From Falsiruegeria mediterranea M17 (GTDB taxonomy: Bacteria > Pseudomonadota > Alphaproteobacteria > Rhodobacterales > Rhodobacteraceae), in NCBI RefSeq assembly GCF_900302455.1, contig NZ_ONZG01000015.1, positions 40,293-104,292 of the forward strand: a stretch of DNA of 64,000 bases, written 5' to 3'. The position numbers were made by a program, and so were the translations under genes. How positions within the stretch are numbered: the first letter of the stretch is position 1; each line of letters opens with the position of its first letter. Below, in pieces: positions 26,124-35,389 of the stretch. Below the pieces are notes generated by a model. The model saw only the letters and a program-made list of their open reading frames with translations, ran no database searches and was not told where the DNA came from.

Positions 26124-27026
26124 TCAAACCCGATGATTGGCAAGCTCATTCCAGAACAATTCAACCGCAGTAGACGTGTTCTGCGATTTACGCGCTGCGC
26201 AAATGTTCCACGCAAGGTTCTGTTTCATCGACACGGGTTTGACTGTGTTTGTTCGGATCAGCTCGGTAAACGTGTCCGGCATCCCGCCGACGACATAGTC
26301 CGGTTCTACCAACAATCCGGTCAGGAAGTTGTAGTCGTCGCATTCGATATGTGGCTGTGCATTGACCCTTTCAACAGCCTCAGCACCGCTACCAAGTGAC
26401 TTTATCAAGGTTGCTTTCCAGTGTTTGTGAAGATGCGGTGAAGCAAAGGGATATTCGAAAATACCGGCCATCGTTTGTGGGCCGCGTTGGTGAATTTCAT
26501 GATCGCGATGCGCAACAAACTGGATCTGCTGCTTTTCCATCACCATGATCTCGACATCTTCGGCGTCCGGTGTGTAGGTCAGATCGCCCAGGAATACATC
26601 GAAATCCCCCGCCTGCAACAAGTCGAGCGGGCGTGCGTAGGCACTCACCAAAATTCGAAAGCGCAGGTCCGGCATTACATGCCGCACGGCGCGCAACGCG
26701 GGCAGGATCAGGGTTCTCGTGGTCAGCGGCCCGCAACCAATCAGCAACGTGCCTGGGCCGGTGTCGCGCAAACCGGCCACTCGCGTCGCATATCGGTTCA
26801 GGTCTTCGCGCAGCGCTTGGGCGATTGGCAAAAACTCCTGCCCGGCGCGGGTCAATGTGCTGCTGTTTCGGCTTCGATTAAACAAAACAAGCCCGGTGTG
26901 GTCCTCAGCCTGCCCCACGTAGCGGGACAAGGACGCATTGGACACGCCCATCGCACGAGCCGCGTTCTGGAAGCTGCCAGTTTCAGCCAAGGCAAGAAAG
27001 GCGGTCAAAGCGTTTTCGTTCATCAT
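26124..27026 (-). CDS. LysR-family transcriptional regulator
   Basis: The 300-residue protein has an N-terminal helix-turn-helix (ENALTAFLALAETGSFQNAARAMGVSNASLSRYVGQAEDHTGLVLFNRSRNSSTLTRAGQEFLPIA) and a substrate-binding domain. It is divergent from the arylsulfatase gene across 154 bases that contain a perfect inverted repeat, so it is the likely regulator of sulfatase expression. Confidence 0.88.
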   Translation of the reverse strand: MMNENALTAFLALAETGSFQNAARAMGVSNASLSRYVGQAEDHTGLVLFNRSRNSSTLTRAGQEFLPIAQALREDLNRYATRVAGLRDTGPGTLLIGCGPLTTRTLILPALRAVRHVMPDLRFRILVSAYARPLDLLQAGDFDVFLGDLTYTPDAEDVEIMVMEKQQIQFVAHRDHEIHQRGPQTMAGIFEYPFASPHLHKHWKATLIKSLGSGAEAVERVNAQPHIECDDYNFLTGLLVEPDYVVGGMPDTFTELIRTNTVKPVSMKQNLAWNICAARKSQNTSTAVELFWNELANHRV

Positions 27027-27058
27027 GCGGCCAATTTCATTTCAAGTTTCGCTTTTTA

Positions 27059-27077
27059 GATTTCACAATATGAAATC
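27059..27077. promoter_or_regulatory. Probable LysR operator between lysR and the arylsulfatase gene
   Basis: GATTTCA-CAATA-TGAAATC is a perfect 7-bp inverted repeat with a five-base spacer and T-N11-A pattern. It is 33 bases upstream of the lysR start and about 104 upstream of the sulfatase start. Binding by the adjacent LysR is inferred. Confidence 0.6.
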
Positions 27078-27180
27078 CTGGTAAACCTCTGTTGCGACAT
27101 GAAAGTCTCAATCGCTATCCCTGATGGACCCTTCGGTAATCCCACCATCGATATCGTTATTTATGTCCACAGAGGTAATA

Positions 27181-28755
27181 ATGTTCATGCTTCGATCCAT
27201 TGCGGTTTCCGCCACGCTGGCCACAGCTTCGGTATGTGCCCTGCCGGTTTTGGCTGAAACCGACCAACCCAATATCCTTGTCATCATGGCTGACGATGTC
27301 GGCTGGGCCAGTCTTGGCAGCTATCATCAGGGTGTGAAAAGCATCAAAACCCCCAACCTTGATCAGCTCGCCGCGGACGGCATGCGCCTGACGGACTATT
27401 ACGCGCAGCCAAGCTGTACCGCCGGGCGCTCGGCGTTCATCACCGGGCAGCTGCCCGTTCGAACCGGAATGCACACCGTGGGCTTACCCGGAGATCCGGA
27501 AAAAGGTCTGAGCGAGGATGATCCCACCTTGGCCAACATGTTGAAATCCCTGGGCTATACGACCGGGCAATTCGGCAAGAACCACTTGGGGGATATGAAC
27601 AAATTCCTGCCGACGGTGAAGGGCTTTGATGAATATTGGGGCTGGCTTTATCACCTGAACGCGATGGAATACACATCCGACCCGGACTGGCCAAAAGATC
27701 AGAAATTCAACGACACGTTTGGTCCCCGGAATATCATCCACGCCTATGCGACGGATACAGTGGATGAGACCGTTGATCCACGCTGGGGGCTGGTTGGCAA
27801 GCAACGCATCGTCGACGATGGCCCGGCCCCGCCCGAACGGCAAAAGACGCTGGATAACGAAGTGACAGCCCACACGCTGGATTTCATCAACCGCGCGGTC
27901 GACAGCGACACACCGTTCTTTGTCTGGATGGCACCGGCGCGGGCGCATGTCTGGACCCATCTGAGCCCCGAATACGAAGCCATGTTGGGCGATGGGCGCG
28001 GCTTGCAGGATGTCGTCATGAAAGAGCTTGACGACAACGTGGGCAAAGTCATGGCACGGTTGGACGAGCTGGGCGTCTCGGACAACACGATTGTTGTCTT
28101 TACATCAGACAACGGCCCCGAAACCATGACCTGGCCCGACGGGGGAACCACGCCGTTCCATGGCGAGAAAGGCACAACATGGGAAGGCGGCTTTCGCGTC
28201 CCTGCCATCATTCGCTGGCCCGGAAAAGTCCCGGCCGGAACCGTGAGCAACGGGATTTTTGCCGGTCTTGACTGGATGCCCACGCTTGTTGCCGCCGCCG
28301 GAGGACCTGACGATCTGACCGGATCATTGCAGGACGGCTATGAGGGCTATCAGGTGCATCTGGACGGCTATAACCAATTGTCTTTCCTGACCGGAAACAG
28401 CGAAAGCAACCGGGATCAGATCATGTACTACGAAGGCCCCGATCTGCAAGCCGTGCGCCATGGTGACTGGAAAGCACATTTCACGATCCAAACCCAAGGT
28501 TGGGCAGGGCCAAAAGAGGAACTGAACGCCCCCCTGCTGTTCAACCTGCGTCGCGACCCTTATGAAAAAACGGCCGAGGAATCGGGAATGTATACGCGGT
28601 GGATGGGTAAAAAAATGTGGGCATTTGGTCCTGCTGCCAAGATCGTCCAAAACCACCTATCCACGTTCAAGGAGTATCCTCCGCGGGGTTCGAACATAAC
28701 CAATCAGGACCACGTCGAAGAGCAAGTTTCGTCCGAAGGCGGGATGTCCCAGTAG
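27181..28755 (+). CDS. Exported arylsulfatase-like sulfatase with CTAGR active-site motif
   Basis: The 524-residue protein starts at ATG 27181 (AGAGG five bases upstream) with a Sec signal peptide (LRSIAVSATLATASVCALPVLA). It shows sulfatase motifs: PNILVIMADDVGWASLGSY (metal aspartates), PSCTAGRSAFITGQLPVRTG with the cysteine expected to become formylglycine, GYTTGQFGKNHLGD, and VVFTSDNGPE. The consensus C-x-P-x-R is C-T-A-G-R here, with alanine for proline, which bears on which maturase acts; none is in the window. Likely a periplasmic sulfate-ester hydrolase. Substrate unknown. Confidence 0.88.
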   Translation: MFMLRSIAVSATLATASVCALPVLAETDQPNILVIMADDVGWASLGSYHQGVKSIKTPNLDQLAADGMRLTDYYAQPSCTAGRSAFITGQLPVRTGMHTVGLPGDPEKGLSEDDPTLANMLKSLGYTTGQFGKNHLGDMNKFLPTVKGFDEYWGWLYHLNAMEYTSDPDWPKDQKFNDTFGPRNIIHAYATDTVDETVDPRWGLVGKQRIVDDGPAPPERQKTLDNEVTAHTLDFINRAVDSDTPFFVWMAPARAHVWTHLSPEYEAMLGDGRGLQDVVMKELDDNVGKVMARLDELGVSDNTIVVFTSDNGPETMTWPDGGTTPFHGEKGTTWEGGFRVPAIIRWPGKVPAGTVSNGIFAGLDWMPTLVAAAGGPDDLTGSLQDGYEGYQVHLDGYNQLSFLTGNSESNRDQIMYYEGPDLQAVRHGDWKAHFTIQTQGWAGPKEELNAPLLFNLRRDPYEKTAEESGMYTRWMGKKMWAFGPAAKIVQNHLSTFKEYPPRGSNITNQDHVEEQVSSEGGMSQ

Positions 28756-28767
28756 AAAATCATTTGT

Positions 28768-28793
28768 CGGGAGGCATCAATCGTTGCCTCCCG
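28768..28793. terminator. Hairpin between arylsulfatase and RTX genes
   Basis: CGGGAGGCA (28768-28776) pairs perfectly with TGCCTCCCG (28785-28793) around an eight-base loop, 12 bases after the sulfatase stop. No T-run follows, so it is a probable rather than certain terminator. Confidence 0.55.
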
Positions 28794-28916
28794 ATCCAAA
28801 AAGAACTTGCGGGAAAACTCCTGCAAACAAAAGGCGGATTTGACACCTAAGCCTCTCTTTCGGACCCAGCGCAGCATCAATCAATTTGGGTACCAAACAC
28901 ACTCGGAGCGGGCAAA

Positions 28917-31900
28917 TCACACGATGCTAAGCTCCCAGATATTTGCCGTCTCATCATCGAAGACGAAATATTCAATGTTAGCCAAGCTGTCTGTCCCGTC
29001 CGGTCCGGAAACCGTGACCTGTGTCGAAGACGTCCGTGTTAGCGAATAGTCCGCCCGATTTCCCCCATAGATGGCAAAGTCGGATCCGGCGCCACCATCC
29101 AGCGTATCGTCGCCTTGATCTCCGCGTATCCGGTCATTGCCACCATATCCGAAAATGAAGTCATCCCCCTGCAAACCGCGCAACTGATTGACCAGGTCGT
29201 TTCCGATCAATTGATCGTCCAGCCGTGACCCAATGAAATTTTCGATCGAAAAGTAGAGATCGCGGGTCGCATATCCCGCAGTGCCGTACCCGGAGGGTTC
29301 ACCATCGATCAGGGGACCATTGCGCAGGCTGGCAATCACGCCAGAAGGCGCATTGAAGTAAGACACCGTGTCGATCCCGGCCCCTCCGAAATAGCGTTCC
29401 CGTCCACCGTCCGAGCTTACAAAGAAATCATACCCGCCAAGACCACGGAAATCGTTCTGCTCACCATTTCCAAAAAAGATGTCCTGATGTGAGGAACCCG
29501 TTATCCGTTCGATGCTGTCGAACGTTTGGCCCGCGGCGAGGTTTGTGTTGTTGCTCGGGTCGGCCAGATCCACGCGGACGCCGCTGAACGTCGTTATCGA
29601 AAACGGGCGCAGGATATCAGTGACGGTTGGCGATCCTGTGCCGCCCCAATTGGCAAAGCTGACCATATCCAAGCCGTTCCCGCCCTCAAGGCTATCGTTC
29701 CCTTCAGTGGCGATGAACCAATCGTAATCGCCCAATCCCCGCAGGCGGTTGTTGCCTGCATCCCCGGTCAGAACATCTGCAAAGATCGTACCGGTGACAT
29801 TCTCGACATTGGTCAAACGATTGACATCACCGCCAAAGATGTTCGCTGTGCCCGCGCCCAGATCTAGCGAGAGCATGAAGTCGAGGTTCGTCCGCGCAGG
29901 ATTGACCGGCGTGGTGCTGAAATCGACCATGTCGATCCCGGCGCCACCATCAATCGTGTCGTTCCCGACAAGGGGACGAATCCAATCGTTGCCCCCTTGT
30001 GCGTTTATCTGATCGGACTCAGGTGTCCCTTCGATCACCTCGCCCGCCTCGGTTCCTGTAATCGGTGGCGCGGAGGTTGCGGGAACGGCCGCTGCAGAAA
30101 TGAGTTGGGCGCGGATGTCGTGCGGCACCCCTTCCGCGTCCCGCGAGCCACCGCTTGCACTGTATTCGCTCTTCCAGGCCGCCAAAATGGTCCCATCCGA
30201 CAAGATTGCGGCATCTGATGCGTCCTGCGGGCCGCGTGTTTCCGAATTCACCTTCAACAGCCTACCAACCGGATCGCCCAGCGCATCAAAGCGCCTCGCA
30301 AAGACCTCGTCGCCGAACAGGTAATTGTCGGTATCGCGGTTCGGATCATGGTAGCCTTGGATCAACAAAAACCCGCCATCATCCAGAGGCACAACGCTGA
30401 AACTTGAATCCGCATAGTTGTCTTTCGAGGCTCGGATGGTTCCTTGCGGCGGCATCTCAAAGTCGAATTCACGCCCGGTCACTGTCCCATTGGCCGTAAG
30501 GATGGTGCCGCGATACTGCGCATCCAAAAATCCGGAACTTAGGCGCGTGACATACAAAAACGTGCCATCTGCAAGCGGTGTCAACGCTTTGGCGTGAGAG
30601 GCTAACGCGACAGGGCTGTAAGGCAGCCCACCCGAATTCATTGCCTCGCTGATTTCAACTTGGTTCAGCCCTCCCTCGGGGGCTCCGGTTGCGTCAAATT
30701 TCTGCGTAAACAGGTAATTCTTGTAGGTTAAGTTACCCCACTGGTTTTCGTACAAACCCTGTTCGACATATGTGACCAGCGCGCCGGTCTCGTTGCTGGC
30801 GACCAGCAGGGATTGAGGGTCGGGAAGGTCAGGATCAAGCGTGCCGTTGCCGAATGTAGGGCTGCCAAGTTCTGATGCGCTGATCTGGCGTTCCGGTCCA
30901 ACCTTTGTGCCGTTCGCATCATAGCTTTGCACCATCAAAAAACTCTCGACCGAGAACCGCTCGTCGTGCCGTTTCCAGGCCACAAGGAACCCGCCATCCG
31001 GTAAGGCAACAAGCCGGGGGCTCGTGTCATGGTACTCCCCTTGCGGTTCACTGATCACCTCAAAATCCGCGCCATCCAGAGAAAAATCCTGGTCGATGCG
31101 TTGTGCGCGATAGGTTGTGGGGCCGTCATTCTGGTTGGCATCAAATTCCCAGAGCACAATTGCGCCACCGCCCGTCAATGCGAGCGCGGACAATGCGGAA
31201 TGGGGCGAGAAGGCAAATTCGCCATCTTGGGCCACAGTGATGCTTTCGCCAACGGCCGTCCCCTCACCATCATACCGTTGACCGATGATGCTGGTTGCAC
31301 CGATTGTGCCGCGCTGTTGGGCCCAGAAAATGGCAAAATTGTCATCGGACAGCGCGATCACAGCCGGATCATAGCCTGACACGCCGGCTTCGACCGGCGG
31401 ATTGACATTGGGGGTAACCTGAATCTCGGATCCCCGCGCGGTGGGTGAAATGGATCCCACGGGTGCGCTACGGGGGCTGGATCCAGTGGTTTCCCCGCCA
31501 TACGGGTCGGTCAAAAGTACCTCGACCGAAATGGCCTGTCCGATATCATTCTCGTTCAGGGTATAGCGATCATCGGTCGCGCCGTTGATGGCCGAGCTGT
31601 TACGATACCACTGATACGCAACGCTTCCGGTGCCGTCCGGATCCGAGAATTGCGAAATGTCCGCCTGTACGGTCTGCCCCTCGATCAGCAGGCCGGTGAC
31701 AGAAATCTCGCCGCCACCGGGGTTGTCCATCAACACGCCTTCGCTGTCGAGACGGTTGTTGCCGCCAAACCCGTCGACATAGGTTGCCCGGACACGCAGG
31801 GTCTTACCCAAATCATCGGCTGTCAGAGTATAATCTTGTCCCGTCGCACCCGCAATCTCTTGGAAGTCGCGGGACCAGCGGAAGGTGAAGGTGCCAAGCC

Positions 31901-34085
31901 CGTCTTCGTCCGTGATGGTCGAGACATCCGCGCGTTGTGTCAGCCCCACGCCGATCGGGCCGGAAAATGTCAGCGTGCCTTCCGGGGCGTCGTTGACGTT
32001 TTCGATGCGGCGCGCCGGGGTTTCGAGCGTCTCGGTGGTGCCCTGTTCGTCAACGTATGTAAGTCGCGCGTGGATGTTGGTATTCACGTGCGCCTGCAAG
32101 GGCCGAAACAAGGAACTTGTCTGCCCGGGGATCTCGATCCCGTTGCTGAACCACTGATACACATAGGCGCCACTGTTCCCCAGGCCGTCTTCGTCCCTCA
32201 GCAGTGTCCGATCAACGGCGTGCAGCGTATCTTCGAACCCGTCCCCAAAGATGGTGATCCCGCCAATCGGCGCATCATTCACGTTCTCGGGGACAACAAA
32301 ATCACTTGTGACCGTCTCGGTCCGTCCCTTGCCATCAGTGTAACGCATCTGCCACGAGATCTGGGCGCCAACATCTGCTTGGGACAGCGTGAATTCGGTG
32401 CCACTTGCCAAGGCGATAACCTCGCCGTTTCGCAGCCACTCGAAGACGACTGTCCCATCCTCTATCCCGTCGGGATCAACAACCGTCGATTGCCCGGTCA
32501 GCGTTTGGTCCTCGCGCGCGGTGCCGCTGAGCGTCAATTCCCCGGATGGCGCGCTGTTGACCTCAAGAATGCGCGCAACGACGTCAAAACTGGTGTTTTC
32601 ACCGGCCCGATCCAGCCCGGCCCAAGTGGCTACGACATTACCGTCTGCCAGTTCGGCCAGCGCGGGATGCCACTGATTTCCCTCCAGCTGCAGATTGAGA
32701 GTGAATGCCGCGCCCTGGGCAACACCGGTTGCATCGAAACGCTGCGCCCATATTCCGCTGACATCATCGTCGGGGGCTTCCCATGCCACCAGGAAGCTGC
32801 CGTCGCGCAGCGCAACTATTGCTGGCCTGTCGTGACCTCCTCTGCCCCAGGTTGGTAGTAGCCAAACGTCATCAGAAAGCGCTGTTCCAAACCCATCAAA
32901 TGCAAGGACATATTCGTTGTCGCCTTGGTCCCAGACAACGGCAAAACCGCCCCCTGTCAGAGCGGCCACTGCCAAATAGCGGGCATCGTGGCTGTTTAGT
33001 TCGGTGATCGCAAAGCTGTCACCCACCGGGTCACCATCGGCGTCAAGCCGTTGCGCCCGGATTTGGCTTTCAACCTCCGCGCCATCACGACTCCATTGCC
33101 ACGTCGCCAGAAACCCACCATCAGACAAGGGATCCATTTGAAATCTGGAAACCGTCCCGGAATTGCCGTTGACGACCGTTTCCACTTCAAACCCCGAGCC
33201 CAGGTTGCTTGCACTCCCCTGTGCGTCGACAAGGCGCAACCCGAACTGATACGTGCCGGTTTCTTCGTTCAGGACTGGATGTCCGGCGAGAAAGTTCCCG
33301 CTCTGATCCGCCGAGAAAACCCTGGCGCTGTTGACATCGACAACAACTTGCTCGCCGACCCGGGTACCGTCCGCCTCATACCTCTGCATCCGCGAGACGC
33401 TTGAACTAATCCAGAAGATCGTAAAGCCGCCGTCCGGGTTTGCGATTGGAACCGGGTTTGTCTGGTTGCCACCGGGAATATCGTTGACCCGAAACTCATC
33501 CCCGACAGGGGTGCCGGCCCCATCATAAAGCTGGGCATAGACACCATAGTCGCTCCCGTCCTGTTCGTCGCTGATCCAGGTGATCACAAACCCGCCATCC
33601 GTGAGGGCGGCAACCTTTGGGCGCCACTGATAGTCAGGCGTGTATGTGTTCACCAAAAAGCTGTCGCCTTCGTAGGTCGCGATCCTGGGATCAACGACAA
33701 ACTGGACAACGGCGTCGGCATTATACTGGAACGTGTTTGATACACCCGACGATGGGATCAGGGTGGTGGTCTGATAGTCGCCGCCAACCGGGACATAATA
33801 TTGGTTGGTAGAACGGTTAACATTTGACGAGAACACACCATATTCCCGTCCATCAGTTCCGGTAATAGTATAGCCCGTAAAAACACGGTTATAGATATCG
33901 TCGGCCCAATAATCTGAATCAAACGTCAGAATGCCATTGTTCCCAACGTCGTGAACATGATCGTACGAGCGCGTGGCGCCGCCGGTCTCAAAACTAAGTG
34001 TCGACCCGGGCCGAAACTGAGTTCCCTCAAAAGTAACATTGCTCAGCGAATAATAGGCAGTTGCCCGATAGGGTCTTTGCGTCAC
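28917..34085 (-). CDS. Giant RTX-type secreted protein with Ig-like repeats
   Basis: The 1722-residue acidic protein starts at GTG 34085, with GGGAG seven bases upstream and no N-terminal signal. Layout: an N-terminal region; a first set of repeats of the type DGGFVITW...GVYAQLYDGAGTPVGDEF (about 150-510); four Ig/cadherin-like modules of about 95 residues with NDAPxG linkers (about 510-880); a second set of DGGFLVAW-type repeats (880-1335); and a C-terminal calcium-binding RTX block (GGNDWI, GNDTIDGGAGIDMVDFS, GDDTLDGGAGSDFAIYGG) before an acidic C-terminus. This fits type I secretion and surface attachment. No type I exporter genes are in the window. Confidence 0.88.
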   Translation of the reverse strand: MTQRPYRATAYYSLSNVTFEGTQFRPGSTLSFETGGATRSYDHVHDVGNNGILTFDSDYWADDIYNRVFTGYTITGTDGREYGVFSSNVNRSTNQYYVPVGGDYQTTTLIPSSGVSNTFQYNADAVVQFVVDPRIATYEGDSFLVNTYTPDYQWRPKVAALTDGGFVITWISDEQDGSDYGVYAQLYDGAGTPVGDEFRVNDIPGGNQTNPVPIANPDGGFTIFWISSSVSRMQRYEADGTRVGEQVVVDVNSARVFSADQSGNFLAGHPVLNEETGTYQFGLRLVDAQGSASNLGSGFEVETVVNGNSGTVSRFQMDPLSDGGFLATWQWSRDGAEVESQIRAQRLDADGDPVGDSFAITELNSHDARYLAVAALTGGGFAVVWDQGDNEYVLAFDGFGTALSDDVWLLPTWGRGGHDRPAIVALRDGSFLVAWEAPDDDVSGIWAQRFDATGVAQGAAFTLNLQLEGNQWHPALAELADGNVVATWAGLDRAGENTSFDVVARILEVNSAPSGELTLSGTAREDQTLTGQSTVVDPDGIEDGTVVFEWLRNGEVIALASGTEFTLSQADVGAQISWQMRYTDGKGRTETVTSDFVVPENVNDAPIGGITIFGDGFEDTLHAVDRTLLRDEDGLGNSGAYVYQWFSNGIEIPGQTSSLFRPLQAHVNTNIHARLTYVDEQGTTETLETPARRIENVNDAPEGTLTFSGPIGVGLTQRADVSTITDEDGLGTFTFRWSRDFQEIAGATGQDYTLTADDLGKTLRVRATYVDGFGGNNRLDSEGVLMDNPGGGEISVTGLLIEGQTVQADISQFSDPDGTGSVAYQWYRNSSAINGATDDRYTLNENDIGQAISVEVLLTDPYGGETTGSSPRSAPVGSISPTARGSEIQVTPNVNPPVEAGVSGYDPAVIALSDDNFAIFWAQQRGTIGATSIIGQRYDGEGTAVGESITVAQDGEFAFSPHSALSALALTGGGAIVLWEFDANQNDGPTTYRAQRIDQDFSLDGADFEVISEPQGEYHDTSPRLVALPDGGFLVAWKRHDERFSVESFLMVQSYDANGTKVGPERQISASELGSPTFGNGTLDPDLPDPQSLLVASNETGALVTYVEQGLYENQWGNLTYKNYLFTQKFDATGAPEGGLNQVEISEAMNSGGLPYSPVALASHAKALTPLADGTFLYVTRLSSGFLDAQYRGTILTANGTVTGREFDFEMPPQGTIRASKDNYADSSFSVVPLDDGGFLLIQGYHDPNRDTDNYLFGDEVFARRFDALGDPVGRLLKVNSETRGPQDASDAAILSDGTILAAWKSEYSASGGSRDAEGVPHDIRAQLISAAAVPATSAPPITGTEAGEVIEGTPESDQINAQGGNDWIRPLVGNDTIDGGAGIDMVDFSTTPVNPARTNLDFMLSLDLGAGTANIFGGDVNRLTNVENVTGTIFADVLTGDAGNNRLRGLGDYDWFIATEGNDSLEGGNGLDMVSFANWGGTGSPTVTDILRPFSITTFSGVRVDLADPSNNTNLAAGQTFDSIERITGSSHQDIFFGNGEQNDFRGLGGYDFFVSSDGGRERYFGGAGIDTVSYFNAPSGVIASLRNGPLIDGEPSGYGTAGYATRDLYFSIENFIGSRLDDQLIGNDLVNQLRGLQGDDFIFGYGGNDRIRGDQGDDTLDGGAGSDFAIYGGNRADYSLTRTSSTQVTVSGPDGTDSLANIEYFVFDDETANIWELSIV

Positions 34086-34369
34086 GAAAGTGCTCCCATC
34101 TCAAGGAGGCCCATCGCCGAACACCACCAAAACTCAAAAAAAAACGTCTTCTTTCAGCTAGGCCGTAATAAATTCCCCGAAACTCTAGCAAGCAAGGAGC
34201 GTTGGATACAGACATTTTTATCCGCTTGACCGACGCCATGCGTGTCCGAGTTTTGCCTAAGTAGCAAACGAAGGCCAATCGGACGGCCAACTCTCCAATC
34301 TGGAGAGGCATTGAGTTGCCGTCTTGGGCCGCCTGCACTCAGCCGGCAATGGCCCTATCGCCTTGGGGA

Positions 34370-35245
34370 TCAGTTTCCCTGATTGCGAAACAGCCGCGTG
34401 GACGAGAACATCGACTCGAGCTCTTCGATCCGTTCCTTGCTTTCTTCCCAGCGCGCGTCCTGCACTTCGGCTATCAGAGCCTCGACGATCAGCAGGATCG
34501 CCATGGTGCTGTCCCAGCTTGATGGCGCCTCGACCAGCCCATTGAACGTGTAATCCGCACAGCGCCCGATGGGAGAGCCCCATTGGTCGGTGAACAAAAC
34601 AACCGTCACACCGCGCTCGCTGGCGATCTGGGCCAGTTTCTCCAGATGCGCCTCGTATCGGCGGATGTCAAAGATCACCAAGACCGAGTTCTTGTCCATG
34701 TCCAGCAGGTACTGCGGCCAGACGTTGGCGGAATTGCCCAGCATGGTCACGTTGGGGCGGATGATCTGCATGTGGTTGAACAGGTAGTCCGCATTCGACC
34801 GTGTTATGCGCCCGCCCACCACATACAAAGGCCGGGACTTATCCGCCAAAAGCCGCGCGACGGTATCGAACATCTCGGTATCGACCCGCTCAAGTGTGTG
34901 GCGCATGTTGGTCCAGACCACCTGCGCGAACCGCATCAGTGGATGCTCGGCGCTGTCATCCACCATCCAGGCATCGCGTTTGGACAGGGGCTGCTTGATC
35001 TGGGCCGCGACCTCCTCACGCAGTGCATCCTGTAAATCAGGGAACCCATCAAACCCCAGCTTGCGCGCCATCCGGATCACCGTCGGTGTCGATACACCTG
35101 CTGAAGAGGCCAGCTTGGTGATCGATTGCAACCCGCCCATCGGATAGTCCTGCAACAGGACCGAGGCCAGTTGCCGCTCTGACGGCGTCAGCTCGGCGGT
35201 GTGATCCTGTAGCAATTGTTTCACAAGCTTGGTGGTCGGGGTCAA
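34370..35245 (-). CDS. MurR/RpiR-family transcriptional regulator
   Basis: The 291-residue protein has an N-terminal RpiR helix-turn-helix (LTPSERQLASVLLQDYPMGGLQSITKLASSAGVSTPTVIRMARKLGFDGFPDLQDALREEV) and a C-terminal SIS domain (about 125-255, LYVVGGRITRSNADYLFNHM), which usually binds a sugar phosphate or other phosphorylated or acidic ligand. It is divergent from the amidohydrolase-TRAP-ligase operon and, with three similar sites between them, is the likely regulator of that operon. Confidence 0.88.
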   Translation of the reverse strand: MTPTTKLVKQLLQDHTAELTPSERQLASVLLQDYPMGGLQSITKLASSAGVSTPTVIRMARKLGFDGFPDLQDALREEVAAQIKQPLSKRDAWMVDDSAEHPLMRFAQVVWTNMRHTLERVDTEMFDTVARLLADKSRPLYVVGGRITRSNADYLFNHMQIIRPNVTMLGNSANVWPQYLLDMDKNSVLVIFDIRRYEAHLEKLAQIASERGVTVVLFTDQWGSPIGRCADYTFNGLVEAPSSWDSTMAILLIVEALIAEVQDARWEESKERIEELESMFSSTRLFRNQGN

Positions 35246-35300
35246 AGGTATCCCTCTTGTCTCTCGTTGGCTGCCGCGCGTTTCCTATCGGGAACGTCAG

Positions 35301-35389
35301 GTTAGCATTTACTACAGCCTAACCAGCTTTGTAACGATGTCTACAGAAATTATGTTGACAGGCCGCCACCGGCTGTAACTAATGCTACA
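35301..35389. promoter_or_regulatory. Three similar TGTA-N8-TACA-type sites, probable RpiR operators
   Basis: TGTAACGATGTCTACA (35330-35345) and TGTAACTAATGCTACA (35374-35389) share TGTAAC-N6-CTACA; the reverse complement of 35301-35316 is TGTAGTAAATGCTAAC. All lie in the divergent RpiR/operon promoter. The third overlaps the putative first codon of the amidohydrolase, which would block both transcription and initiation. Binding is inferred. Confidence 0.55.
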
